Source of the DNA: Phlebopus portentosus
Taxonomy: Eukaryota > Basidiomycota > Agaricomycetes > Boletales > Boletinellaceae
NCBI GenBank assembly: GCA_037892935.1
Contig: JAYXKI010000006.1
Location: 744,001 to 808,000, forward strand
DNA length: 64,000 nucleotides
Direction: 5' to 3'
The notes beneath the pieces were generated by a model. The model saw only the letters and a list, made by a program, of their open reading frames with translations, made no database searches and was not told the origin of the DNA. Each line of letters opens with the position of its first letter. Position 1 is the stretch's first letter. Of the stretch, positions 22,361 through 33,413 are shown in pieces. A program made the position numbers and the translations under genes.

Positions 22361-23515
22361 TCAGGTAAGCAAGACCTCTGGCTTCAATAACAACTCCTTT
22401 TCCCCCTCTACACGTAATCCGAGGGTTACGGTGTATTTGACCTTTCCTTTGTCTAACTCATCTGCAGACCTCATCAACTCCTTCTCGTACTTGCTCTCCG
22501 GTTCGACCAAAACAACCTCGATATTCTCAGAAAAAACACCGGTCCTCATATACTTTGCCAATGTAGCTGCGTCATGAACGACATTAGATATCATTCGCTT
22601 TGTAGAAGGTTTGTCCCAGGAAGCCGAAGCGTCAATGCCTGCAACACAGAAGACCCGATCGAGCCCTTGTTGAAGAACTTGTTCAGTTCGTGATATGGCC
22701 TCCCTATAGGAATGGAGTTCGAGCTCGTGCTTGTGTACCAGAGCTCTCCAGTGGAGAGGAACTGGTGATACGTAGTCTGTTCATGCGAGTCATTTGTGAA
22801 CTTCCCTCCTCCGATGGAATGAATATAATCGCACCTCTAGCAATGCCTCTGCAGTAAGTATCTTCAAGAAATACATTATCGAAAGTCATCATATCTTTCT
22901 CTTGTGTTTGATTCAGTTCTTCAAGGGCTTCAACAAGATCCTGATCGATGGTTTCGATCTCACGAGGAGGGTAGCACTCCCTGAGTAATGTCCAGCATGT
23001 CTGTAAGTCTGATTCTTCTCGAGTGATCAAAATCATCAAATGAAATCCAAAAGAAATGAGAAAGAGAACGGACCATGCTGAGCCATGTGAGTGCATATGC
23101 CTTCAATTTCTGCACCGATACGCAGACTCCATCCAAAGAGCATTGGTTTTATTGCGCGATACATGCAATATATAGACCAAGCATTGAGACTCTCTCGGAT
23201 CGTTCGATTAACAGCTGTAGGTGCACCTCCGTTTATCTTGATATGGGCAAGCTGCTGACACCGATCTCCTATAGCATTGTGCACACATTGTGCAATCGTA
23301 TCTTCTTTCCAATTGGGTTTGCACATCTCTAGGCATTCGCGCATACGATTCTTCTCTCTGATCAGGTGTCCCGAAAGTTGCTTTATGCGACCAGTCAAAG
23401 ATGTAGTTGCTGAAATGATCTCGGTCTCTGAATACTCGTCCGCTCTCTCCATAAATGCTCGTTTTGCAGATTCTGAAATGTTATTTCCGAATGTGTCCAC
23501 TGCAAAGTCATCCAT
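22361..23515 (-). CDS. P4: uncharacterised helical partner protein, short N-terminus
   Basis: Three exons (23074-23515, 22835-23017, 22361-22761) give 341 residues in frame. The first ATG in frame is at 23515 (MDDFAVDTFGNN). An upstream exon carrying the hydrophobic/cysteine N-terminus of P2 and P3 was not found, so either it is lost or it lies in the 566 bp to H4 with an unclear splice. The core has AFMERADEYSETEIISATTS, IKQLSGHLIREKNRMR and AWSIYCMYRAIKPMLFGW. The C-terminal domain has LHWRALVHKHELELHSYREA, FCVAGIDAS, VVHDAATLAKYMRTGVFSEN and the end YTVTLGLRVEGEKELLLKPE. It is divergent from H4. Confidence 0.75.
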
Positions 23516-24081
23516 ATCAGTCAATCCTCATTGTCTCGTGCCAATGACCTATAACTCACAACTCCTTGGGATCGAATCATGTGAACTCAAGCTGGTAAGC
23601 ACAGTATGATATCCCCACTTGATCCAAACTGCAGCTTTCAATACTAATGCAAGAAATTTGTTGGTCGTCAACCAGGCAGGTATTTTTCCATAAAGATTTT
23701 GAAACAATAGCATTTTCCTCTTGTAGATGGTGGTCCAGAGCTAACACAAGATGGGGGTAAACTGTCCGTTTGGATGTGACCAATGATAGTAGGGCTTGTA
23801 GTGTGCTGTAGGTTAGTTGTCTTTCGTCTTTAAGACAGAACAGACATTGATTTAAGTTTGTGCCTTCATATCAGCCACGCTGTTCACGCATGTTGTTCAA
23901 AGTTATATCAGCGCTGATGTCTTCTATTCACAATCATGTAGGAACGTGTTTACCGCGAGGCTTCAGTGTTGCAGCATCAAACCTCAAAAGGCTTTCCTAA
24001 TGTACCATCTCAAATGTCCCTTCCCTCGCTCCGACTTCAACATCCCCATTCATTCAAGTTACTAGTAATTCACATCTCATC
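23516..24081. promoter_or_regulatory. Shared divergent promoter of P4 and H4
   Basis: 566 bp between starts, the longest of the four. It contains TGTCTTCTATTCACA at 23918-23932, identical to the unit 3 element. An undetected first exon of P4 may also lie here. Confidence 0.45.
23918..23932 (+). promoter_or_regulatory. Conserved H-promoter element, unit 4
   Basis: TGTCTTCTATTCACA lies 149 bp before the H4 ATG, in the same orientation as in unit 3. Confidence 0.5.
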
Positions 24082-26460
24082 ATGGCTTATTACATTGATT
24101 CTCTTTTGAAGAAAGAATATTCTGGACCAAAGACCTCTGTTGTCATTGGAATCGATGTTGGCACAACCTTCAGCGGCGTATCTTATTCTGTACTTCATCC
24201 TGGAGCAAAGCCATTAATCTATGCTGTCAACAAGTAAGTCGCATCAGTTCTATTCTATAGCACAATTGCAGCCCTAAACATTTCTTCTCAGATTCTCAGA
24301 TCAGATAGCGGGGGATAACAAAATCCCATCAATCATCTACTATGACAGCAGTGGAGCACAACAAGTGATAGGACCCAAGACCATGACAGCATCAACGATT
24401 ACCCGAGCAGTACAAAATAACTGGTTCAAATGCGAGCAGTATGTGATATTAACCGCTCGTCTTGGGAGTTATAACAAACTCGTCATTTAACTGCTAGCTT
24501 CAAGTTGCATCTTCGCCCTCCAGATCAGGAGATTGAGACAAACGGGATGCATCTGGGAGGACTTCCTCCTGGAAAAACGAGAGAGGAAGTTATGGGGGAT
24601 TTCTTGCGCTATCTTGTGAATGAGACACGGTGTCACATGATCCGATCAAGAACTTATTCTGCAGACGTATACGACAAGACTGTCAAGGATGAGGAAATGT
24701 TTATCATTTGTCATCCCAATGGGTGGAAGGGTCCTTCTCAGCAGCTCTATCGGGATGCCGCAATAAGGGGTGGCCTTGTTCCTGACACTGAAGAAGGACA
24801 TAAACGAATCAAATTTGTCACAGAAGGAGAAGCGAGTGCATTGGCCTGCTTATGGGGCCGTCTAGACCCTGAGAATCTGACGGTGAGTTCATCCCTTCTG
24901 TATGTTGACATGTTGATTGTTAAGACTGTGCTTGTGCTATGTATTTAGGTGGGATTCCGCTTTATGATCTGTGATGCCGGTGGTGGCACTGTTGACACGA
25001 CAACATTTGAAGTCGTTGGAACATCACCACTGGAGTTAAGAGAGTGTGCTATTCCAAGCTGTAAGTTATCCTGGTAGTATCTGAACTTGAGATAAACGTC
25101 GAGCAGGTCGATTCGCTGGTTCGCAGTTTGTTAGCATAAGCGGAAGAATGCTACTAGAGCGTGAGTTTATGTATTTCTTTTACTGGAATAAAAACATATG
25201 TCTCTGTCAACAGGAATTCTGGAAGGGTCAAAATATGTCAACGGCGAGACAATTGATACCTTGATATCACACGAATTTGAAAGGAATGTGAAGATGCAAT
25301 TTTCTGGTGATGATGATGCTTTCTTGCAACTCGGATATAATTTAGAGGATGATGAGGATCGGGGTATAATTGCTGGCTCCCTAAGTTTACGCTGGTATGT
25401 TTTATTGCTGATGTTACAACTTCAACTGAGGTGCAATAGTGAGGATGTTGCAAATTGCTTTGAGCACTCTGTTTCTCAGATCATCGAGTCAATTGACGAT
25501 CAGTTTTCGAGGAGCAAAAGTAACAAGAGCGCAACTGTATGTTGTATTTTTTATTGAACATCTCCTTTTTTTCTGCTGACGAGTGCGGAAGCCCATATGG
25601 CTTGTTGGAGGCTTTGCCAACAATGAATATCTCAGTAAAGAGCTCAGCAGAAGACTAGAACAGCAGGAAATTCGTCTCGAGATTCCAGATACAAATCTGT
25701 ATGTCAACCTTGCGAAGCATTTCCATTATAGGGATTAAATTTATTTCTTAGATCCAAGGCTGTCGCAAACGGTTCTGTATTGCATTATATCGATAATCCA
25801 GTCATAGCCCGAACCTGTTGGACAACATATGGAACGATCTGTTACACTCAGTTTGACTTCTCTCGATCTGACCATAGAGAAAGGAAGGATCTTGTTGAAT
25901 GTGAGAGGGATGGTTTGTTCATAGGACCTTTGTTTGATAAATTAGTCGAGAAGGTAAGTAATCTTACGGTAGTTCCAGTATCGACTAACAGCTGTGGACA
26001 GGGAACTTCTATACCTGTGGGGAAGAAGTTCGTCTGTACCTATCACAGGACCCCCTTGTCCAGGGAGACTGCACGACTGAAAGCTAACATTTTACGGTAC
26101 GACGGAGACCTTCCAGCACCTTATTGGTACAATGAAAATAAAGGTATGTCAACAGTTTCCGGTCAAGCAGGTATGGAGCTAAGCTTTGAAATAGACAAGT
26201 TCAAGACGGTTCTCGAGCTCGAAGCGGACCTCTCTTCCTTATGGGATTCTGTTGAGGCAACGGAAATTCGTGGCTCCTCTTTGCTTGAGCTTCTGTTTAG
26301 TTCGATTCTTCCGCCCCACAAAGATCTTGTTTTCGAGATAGAACTTGACTTGGGAGGGATGGAGGACAAAGCAGCGGTCAAATGGAAAGAAAATGTCCGT
26401 TTATTCACGTCCATTTCTTACATAGTTCAGATGCTGATAGCTTCCTTAGGGCGTAGATAA
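24082..26460 (+). CDS. H4: HSPA12-type Hsp70-like ATPase
   Basis: Eleven exons (24082-24233, 24292-24438, 24498-24882, 24949-25060, 25107-25160, 25214-25394, 25440-25536, 25592-25698, 25752-25953, 26002-26143, 26195-26460) give 614 residues. Motifs: GIDVGTTFSGVSYSVLHPG, GEASALACL, CDAGGGTVDTTTFEVVG (phosphate 2, with Cys in place of Ala at the first residue), PIWLVGGFANNEYL, APYWYNENK, and the more diverged C-terminus FEIELDLGGMEDKAAVKWKE. It is more divergent from H3 than H3 is from the fragment at 34.4 kb, so unit 4 is an older duplicate. All frames are open and splice sites are canonical. Confidence 0.85.
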
Positions 26461-26867
26461 GTAGTAAGTGGACTTTGACATCTGGTCTAGCTTCACAGAT
26501 ATCTTACGATTCATGACTAAAGCGGTCCAGTGAAGATTATTCATCGCGAGTGATGTCGATCTTGTTGATTCCCCCGGTTCGAATTTCCCGTATGTACGAA
26601 TTCGCCTTGCTGTCCCAGCTCGTGTCGTGCTGTCTCAATGTCAGTGTTCGTTACCTCTGGTACCGGCTTGCGATCGATTGTCTAGCATTCTATCCATGTC
26701 CTACTCTCGATTTCCGAATGGCAAGTAAATGATCTGATGTCGAATCTTCCGTCGAGTAGAGTGCGTAGAGAAGAAAGTCATTTCAAAGTTTCAACACTCT
26801 TTTTCGCATGTTACTTACTGATTCAACGAACGGACAAAAACTGACCAACCACCCGACTTAAGTCGAA
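26461..26867. other. Intergenic, 3' flank of H4
   Basis: 407 bp with no gene recognised. GATTCCCCCGGTTCGAATTT near 26568 resembles a tRNA B-box region, but no cloverleaf forms. A similar GATTCCCCCGCTTCG stands at about 36098 downstream of the H fragment, so the flank is part of the duplicated unit. Confidence 0.45.
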
Positions 26868-27795
26868 ATGAAGTCATCAAGCACGCGACTACACCCAATG
26901 TCCAGAACCGCAGCGATAAGTATTCCGGAACTGAAATCGTTCAAGGATCGGACAGTGCTTACCCTAGCCGGGAGTCAATCTCGATTAACGAGACAGCAAC
27001 TCAAGGCGCACGTACGCGGAAAGAAGAAACGAAAAGAAGGCGACGGGAATAGAAAAGTCAAGTCTGGACTAGTCAGGAAAGATAACAACAGCAACGCAGC
27101 TCGGCGATGGGCGAACTAGATCTCATTACGCTCTTTCACCCTTTCATCAATCTAAGTAAAATAAGTAAGTAACGAAGTCAGATAAGTCTATGTGCTATAG
27201 ACACAAACGAATACATAAGAGGAAACATCCTAAGGAGTCTTGGTATATTTTCCTTTTTGACGAATTTAGTTTCGCGGCTAAGGAGCTCTAAGGTTTCTCA
27301 AGAGGCGAACGTAAGAACTTGAGCCTGGATGCTCGACTGCCAGTGCGCCCATTCGTGTGCCTTGCGCTAGATTACGCTAAGCGCAGTAGTCAATAGTCTG
27401 TGTGCCTGAGACAGGATTGGATGTTTTTGCAAGCGAGTACGGATCGTGGTCTGTCTGATGAGTAGAAACGCAGGACGCTCACCGTAACCAAAGTAGTACT
27501 TATTTAACGCGTGCTGCTAAGTGCAAAATGAAGGTGAGACGAACGGGAAGATATTCGGTAGATCCTCCGATAGCAAATCCGAGACTGTCGCAGATAAATG
27601 AGAAGATATTTGGTCGGAGTGGCTGAGTGAGCTGAGCTGACGTTGAATGATTTCGGTTTGTCTTACTAAATCGTCGAGACGGAGGCAAATGATGCTTGAA
27701 TATTGGGGTCACGAAGCTTCACGTTCAGTCCTTGATCGGAAAGCAGCAGAGAGGTCAAGAGATCCCAAACCTGTTGACAGTTACGATATTTAGCG
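26868..27795. repeat. 0.9 kb non-coding repeat, copy A
   Basis: This segment matches 36310-37225 over almost its whole length with scattered substitutions and indels. Shared blocks include TCATCAAGCACGCGACTA, ATCTCGATTAA.GAGAC and CTCAAGGCGCACGTACG. A frame of 83 codons (26868-27119) is open in this copy but broken in the other, so it is probably not coding. No terminal repeats or transposase are seen. It lies directly downstream of H4. Confidence 0.7.
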
Positions 27796-27842
27796 AAAAG
27801 TCTCAGAAAGGCGGATCCGTCGGGAAATATGTCCGCTGGATC

Positions 27843-28775
27843 ATGTTGGACTCGCCTGTAAACGAAGATCTGCAGCCATTGAAATTGGGCACGAAAGAAT
27901 AGTAGGTATATTATCGCGCGTATCTGATGACTCGGAGAGCATGCATCAGGACCTATTGTGACTGACGCGTTCCCTTGAAGCTGGGATAGTATTTACGAAC
28001 AGGAAATCACGAACTTTGAAGACTTTGTTGATGAGGGGGAGATTTGGTGCATTTTGCCTTTCTTTCCTGCGATTTTGTGTAACTGTACTGTACTGATATG
28101 CTTCTTTTTTCCCTTCTCTTGTTGCTGCGGAACTATTTGGAATGAGATAGGTTCGGTCAAGAAAGCGTGGAAAAGATGGTGTCATGGGCGCTCTCGAACG
28201 TCCCTCCGTCCCCATCTTCATCTTCGTCCGCATCTCCTTCCGTGTCGTCCTCTTCTCCTCCTCCGAAAATCCTCGAAGTCGGCTCAGGGAACGGGAACCT
28301 GCTCTTTGCGCTCGCTGATGTAGGGTACGATCCCTCGTATCTAGCTGGCGTGGATTACTTGCCGGGTTCGGGGTAAACGCATCTGAACGGGGAGGAGGGT
28401 GCAAAAAGATTACTTTTGAAGAAGTTGATTTGAAGCTCGAGCAAGGGAAATTGTGTGGAATTCCGAAGGTGGGTGGTGGAGAGAAAGAGGAAGGAGGTGA
28501 GGACGGATGGACACTCGTACTGGATAAAGGCTCTTATGACGCTATGGCGCTTGCGGAGCGCGATGAGGATGGGACGAGACCTTCTGACTCGTACTCCGAA
28601 CGAGTAGCGACGCTTTTGACACTTGGTGGGTATTTCTTGATTACATGCCAGTGTCGCTTCACTTCATCTACTCTTAAAGTGCCACTTTACGAGCAACTTG
28701 ACAAATAGCATGTAACTTTACGCGGGAAGAACTCTGACGGACGTTCCAGACGTCTAATACAGGTTTCATTTACCA
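27843..28775 (+). pseudogene. EFM4: EFM4/METTL10-like eEF1A lysine methyltransferase, broken
   Basis: EFM4 is a SAM-dependent seven-strand methyltransferase that modifies a lysine of translation factor eEF1A in the cytosol. Exon 1 (27843-27901) reads LQPLKLGTKE. Exon 2 (about 27981-28041) reads YWDSIYEQEITNFEDFVDEG. Exon 3 from about 28152 reads FGQESVEKMVSWALSNVP, the SAM motif KILEVGSGNGNLLFALADVG, then VDLKLEQGKL, LVLDKGSYDAMALAE and GGYFLIT. A frameshift lies between 28361 and 28376, before ITFEEVDL. After a GC-type intron the next exon (SCNFTREEL) runs into TGA at 28735, CGA-to-TGA like, and the C-terminal FGG motif region is not found. The defects mark a pseudogene; a working copy is expected elsewhere in the genome. 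Confidence 0.75.
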
Positions 28776-29531
28776 GTCAGTTCTTCTACTATATACTTTC
28801 CGTCTTACTATACTTGCGGATTCTGATCGCGGGGGCCTCTTTTCAGTTCAGAAATAGAATTCCATAGAATATCGCTCGGAGGAGTACAAGGCAGTACGTA
28901 CTGCAGTGTAGCATTTCAAAAGGCAATGAAGACGCAATGAATCACTCTATGAGATGGCTAATGCGGCGATCAATAGCACGCCCCCATAATGTTCACCGCG
29001 TCAACCAGATCATTCTCAGTCTGGAATGGCTTATCTGGAAAAATATCTTACGTTTCAGGCCGGGAATCGTAAGTACTGCAGCTATCAGCTTCGTTTGTAA
29101 TCTCTTCGGCCATTCGAATAATAAATGTCCCTCAGGACGACGAAGTTCAAGGCTAATGGGTCGTCCTGTTGAAATATACCGAACTAGGGCGTACTGATAA
29201 CTTGGTCTCACTAAAGTCAGCTCTCTTCATGCACGAACTCACGGTCAGAAAATATTTTCTGTGCGATTTTGATTTCCCAGTGCTTGATCGATCCCGTACA
29301 AGGACCGATAAGAGTACTGCATGGCCTGTTGCAAAAACATTCGATTATGACTCGCCGACTCCGTTCGTCGTCATGCAAGCTTGGGGAGAAGAAATTACAC
29401 AAAGGTAGAAGCAAATTAGATCCAGTAAAGGACAACTCTGATCTATCCTGAGTTACGATTTACCGTAAGATTCGCTACAACAAATCTAAATGCTTGACAA
29501 TATCTAATCGGAAGGTGAGTATGCACCGGTC
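28776..29531. other. Gene-free stretch
   Basis: 756 bp. A few open frames on either strand lack similarity and plausible splicing. I see nothing here beyond possible decayed sequence. Confidence 0.4.
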
Positions 29532-32500
29532 TTACAAGACCGTTTTGTATTGCTCACCGTAGTAGTGTTGTGCAACTTGCTTGCACGCCTTGAAGAAGGC
29601 TGTAGTCGTGCAACAGGCAAACACTGCAGTAGCAACCTTCACAGCGGCGGGTGTGCCGGTTGATGACATGATGATTGTCACAGCTACATATGCAATAACG
29701 ATGCCGCCGGTCCAGTACAGAATAATTGCAACCAAAGAAGGTCGACTGCTAGGCTGAAGACTGTAGGTTGTGTGTTGAAAAACAGATGCATGAATAATTG
29801 TTTGAGGAATGATTTGGTTTTCGCTTTGAGGCTGACGAAATCAAGCGTCTGAATCAAATAAGAAATGAGGTTCTCGGCATTCACGGATCTTTTTCCGGAA
29901 TAAAGAGACGTACTTTAAGGATCGTGATCGCAACGCAGTCTTTTTCAACCAACCAGGCATACGCACGGGCGACGTTCGACATCCTGGTATACGAGACACG
30001 ATCCAGCTCAAATGCATTTTCATCTAGGTCACCCCGAGCCATCTCGGCACCACCGACATTCGTTTCACCTAAACTGCGCACGAGGCCCCAGAAACAGTAT
30101 TGCAGCGTTACACGATGGCTGTGCGATTACTTGCAGAGATGCGCTGACATTAGCGTGTAGTACGGCTTGTATGATTTTTCCTGCACATGTCGAGAATATA
30201 TTGAGGAAATGTGATCAAAAGATGGAGACTTACGTTGCCGCAACAGTGCAGGAGAACACGAATGATCTCTCGCTGCTGAACCTCTGTCAGATTTAATTGG
30301 GCCAAGCGATCACAGGCATCGACGTAATCCTAGGGCAATAATTAATCCCTATTTGTTTTAAGGTTTACCTGCCGGACTTACATCACTGCTCATAAGCACG
30401 ACAAATATACTACGCCTGACATCTATATTCATGCCTTGCTTTTTCGCGAGCATCAGCAATGCATTTCTGCAGAAATCGTTGTAGACTGTGTTGCTGAGTT
30501 TTGCTGCTCGGCAAGCGGATCTCCACCCCAAGCCGCTCCGACAAGCCACCATTTGCCTTCAGAGTCGGCTTGACGCAGATCGCTGAGTGATATTCGAAGC
30601 GGTTCGTGGGCACGAACTACAGATTTGCAAGATTAAATAAAGAAGCCAGATGGGATTGAATAAGAGGACAGAAGAACGTACCATGGTACTTCTTTCCAAT
30701 GCCCACAACAAACTTGCTTATCCGCTCTTTTGTCTCGTTACCACCCTGGACGCCTGCTGTGGCTTTCTTGAGCTTGTTATTCTTAAGATTGGCGAGCGTT
30801 TCAACCATGAAACGTGTCCGTGAACTAGTAGAGAGGTCCACGGTTCAACGCACGAAACAGGACATAGCATGACGACGAAAGGACCGACCTAGCATTGCGT
30901 TGATCTTTTAACTTCGTTTGCACAATCTGAATAATATCCTTCAATGCCGATAGATCATCCTGTCGTAATTGTGCACCGGAACCTTCGAGATTACGTTGAG
31001 CTTAGTCCTTTCTCATATGGAATACACAGCAAAGTGCTTACCTCTTGCGATTTTCGAAATCAGTTCAATATCAAGCTCCGATAGCTCAACCCAAAGAACG
31101 AGCCGAATGACATCGTACACCAAGGCGCACGAAATGACGTGGTAATTGTACAGTTCGGACAGTAGCACGAATAAATTTTGAGCATTCTTTGCCGACTTCG
31201 TCCTCTATCTTCGCATTCGACTCCTCTTCAGTACGGGGCGCATAGGGTTCTTTTGATCTGTTATAGTGACGCTCGAAAGTGGCGACAACGTTTTGGACAA
31301 AGTATGCAGCTTATCAGCCGGTAAAACAAAATTTTGAGCCTGAGACATTTGTGAAGCTGAGCAAGTGGACTGTACATACCAAGCTCAACGCCGATAATTT
31401 TATGCAGACATGCTACGAGACCCGCGTGCAATGCAACATAAGAGTCAAGTAAGATGGAATGCGAGCAGGTCCCCTCGATGATTAAATTCGTCAAAGTAGA
31501 AGTGATATTTATGAATCGAAACAATTAGATCCAGAATCGATTCACCCGGGAAAGTCAATTAAAAATACCGTGTCGTCTATGAGATCGGTAAAGACCCTCG
31601 ATCTCTTTCAAGATAGAGTCAATGTTCTGTTCGCTCAGCCTTTAACGAACTCAGTCGGTATTGTAGATAGAATACGTCAAAATTGGAAGTAACCTGTTTA
31701 GAAGGCCCTTGAGTTGCCGAACTGGCTTCGCGTCAATCTCGAATCCGTTGTGCTGCCACTTGCTTTCGCAGATGTGGAGGGATATATTTGACGCTTTTGG
31801 TTACATAAGATGAAAAATATCATGAAAAATCAAGATGCATGACGTACCTGAGCTCTGTACAGCTGCTTCATTCGTCGTCGGTTTGCCATCGCTCTCTGTT
31901 ACCTACGCCTCATCGGCATCTGCATCAGATTCCTCTGACGTAGAGTCTGTCTGTTCATTTCCCGACCCTATGTCTACCTCGTCTTGTCCTGACACCTCGC
32001 TGTCATCGTCGAGTTTTGACGCTTCGTCTCGGTCGTCGGACCCAGCATTTTCATCAGACTAGGAAATATGAACAGTCACATAACAGGATGGATTTCTAGA
32101 GGACAGTTACCCACATTTTCTTCAAGATCGTCATCACCGGCTTGATTCAGCACTTTCTCGTCGAGATCGACTAATAGGTCTAAGGAAAGCGGTCAGACGA
32201 AGCTAAAGAAACATCGTAGATCTCAAAAACTCACCGAGGAATCCATCCTCTTCAAACCCAGAGCCATATCTGCCTTTTCCTTTCTTATCCTTCTTGATTC
32301 CTAGCCTCCGTTCAAGCATCGATATATATGCGTCCTCTTCCTCTTCCACCCTTGACCGCTTCCTTGTCATGTTGGCCAGGGTGATTTTCGTTTGCTTCTC
32401 GCTTAAAGGTAGTCTGGGCCCCCGTTCTTTCGATTTTGCCGTCTTAAGCTTCTTCTTTTCGAGCGTCGTCCCAGTTGTAGTGGTATGGCCGGATGGTTTG

Positions 32501-32868
32501 GCTTTTAGAGCTGACAGAGATGCCATCTCCGGCGGTAGGTCAAACTTCACCTTCTTTCGAGGCGGAGGTGTATCTTTCGTCTCGGTCACTACGTTTCTCT
32601 CACCATTTCGCCTCGGAGCGCCATGTGCGAAAAATCGGGCTTTCCGTTGTTTCGCCAGCTGACGTTCCGCCTTCCTCTCGGCTTTCCGACTGTGGGATCC
32701 TGAGGCACGTCTGTGCCCTGAGCTTGAAGCACCTACACCTCCAAAAGCGAAAGAACTTAGGGAAGTTCATAGAAACAGAAACGTCGAGGTCTCACCAGAC
32801 TGTGCATTTATCTCGTCTATTATCGACTGAGGAAGACGTGTCGTCGATTGTCCCTCTCTGGTCGTCAT
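29532..32868 (-). pseudogene. SGD1: SGD1/NOM1-like nucleolar MIF4G/MA3 protein, degenerate
   Basis: SGD1/NOM1 is a nucleolar MIF4G-MA3 protein needed for 18S rRNA maturation. Recognisable exons in order: start at 32868 (TTRLPQSIIDEINAQSG), basic region SRKAERKAERQLAKQRKARF, AYISMLERRLGIKKDKKGKG, acidic stretch, YIPPHLRKQ, LLNRLSEQNIDSILKEIEGL, MIF4G core SILLDSYVALHAGLVACLHK and FVLLSELYNYHVISCALVYD, RFMVETLANLKNNKLKKATA, WWLVGAAWGGDPLAEQQ, KKQGMNIDVRRSIFVVLMSS, and MA3 ETNVGGAEMARGDLDENAFE with YAWLVEKDCVAITILK. Defects: in-frame TAG (31903-31905), frameshifts near 31740, 31190 and 30500, in-frame TAA (30127-30129), and a missing acceptor before the STLTNLI exon. The protein is essential in yeast, so an intact copy must exist elsewhere. 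Confidence 0.8.
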
Positions 32869-33072
32869 CTTATAACTTTACCGGCAAGTAGCACAATTTA
32901 CAAAATTGTAATTGACTGAGTTACGTAAGCATCATTACATCATACAATAATTTACATAATACGATGATATCCTTTCACACCGAGGAAAAAATCATTCCAA
33001 GCCCTTAGAAATTTTGATTGGAACAGGAGAGCTCTCATCCGATTGGCTTGTTTTCCATTCTGGGTAACATTT

Positions 33073-33413
33073 TCACGATGCGGAAATGAGTTTTTGCCCG
33101 GTGTGTTTCTCTTTGGAGCACTCCATCTTGGCAGGAGCGCGATAACCGAATCGGTCTTCGTGGAATGCTTCCGACGGGGTACACTCAACCTCAACGTCCC
33201 TTACAGTACCCGCTATAGAATTGTCACACTTGAACACTGCGATCGAGGAGCAGAGATATGGTGTAGATCGTCTTGCTCTGGCTGTTATAAGTAAAGTGGT
33301 CCAGTATGACTAAGTTAATCTAGTTTCGAGTTCTCCGTGTATGACTTACCACAGGCATAGACAGAGCGATACGACAGAGGAGGAGAAGAGCAAGAAGGTA
33401 ATTCGAGAACATC
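33073..33413 (-). CDS. Possible small secreted protein
   Basis: An ATG at 33413 opens MFSNYLLALLLLCRIALSMP, a good signal peptide, followed at once by a GTAAGT donor. If the acceptor is the AG before TGTGACAATTC (about 33231), the product continues CDNSIAGTVRDVEVECTP and then MECSKEKHTGQKLISAS before a stop at 33073. That gives about 72 residues with a few cysteines. Acceptors further upstream give shorter products. Only the signal peptide and donor are clear. It could be an effector-like small secreted protein or a chance frame. Confidence 0.3.

Noticed and set aside
23577..23783. Possible upstream exon of P4 on the minus strand
   Set aside because: It lacks an ATG, shows no hydrophobic/cysteine N-terminus like P2 and P3, and no convincing donor joins it to the P4 core.
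26568..26590. GGTTCGAATTT resembling a tRNA B-box
   Set aside because: No matching A-box, acceptor stem or anticodon arm can be formed around it.
26868..27119. 83-codon basic protein (MKSSSTRLHPMSRT...)
   Set aside because: The second copy of the same repeat at 36310 interrupts the frame, so conservation is of DNA, not of protein.
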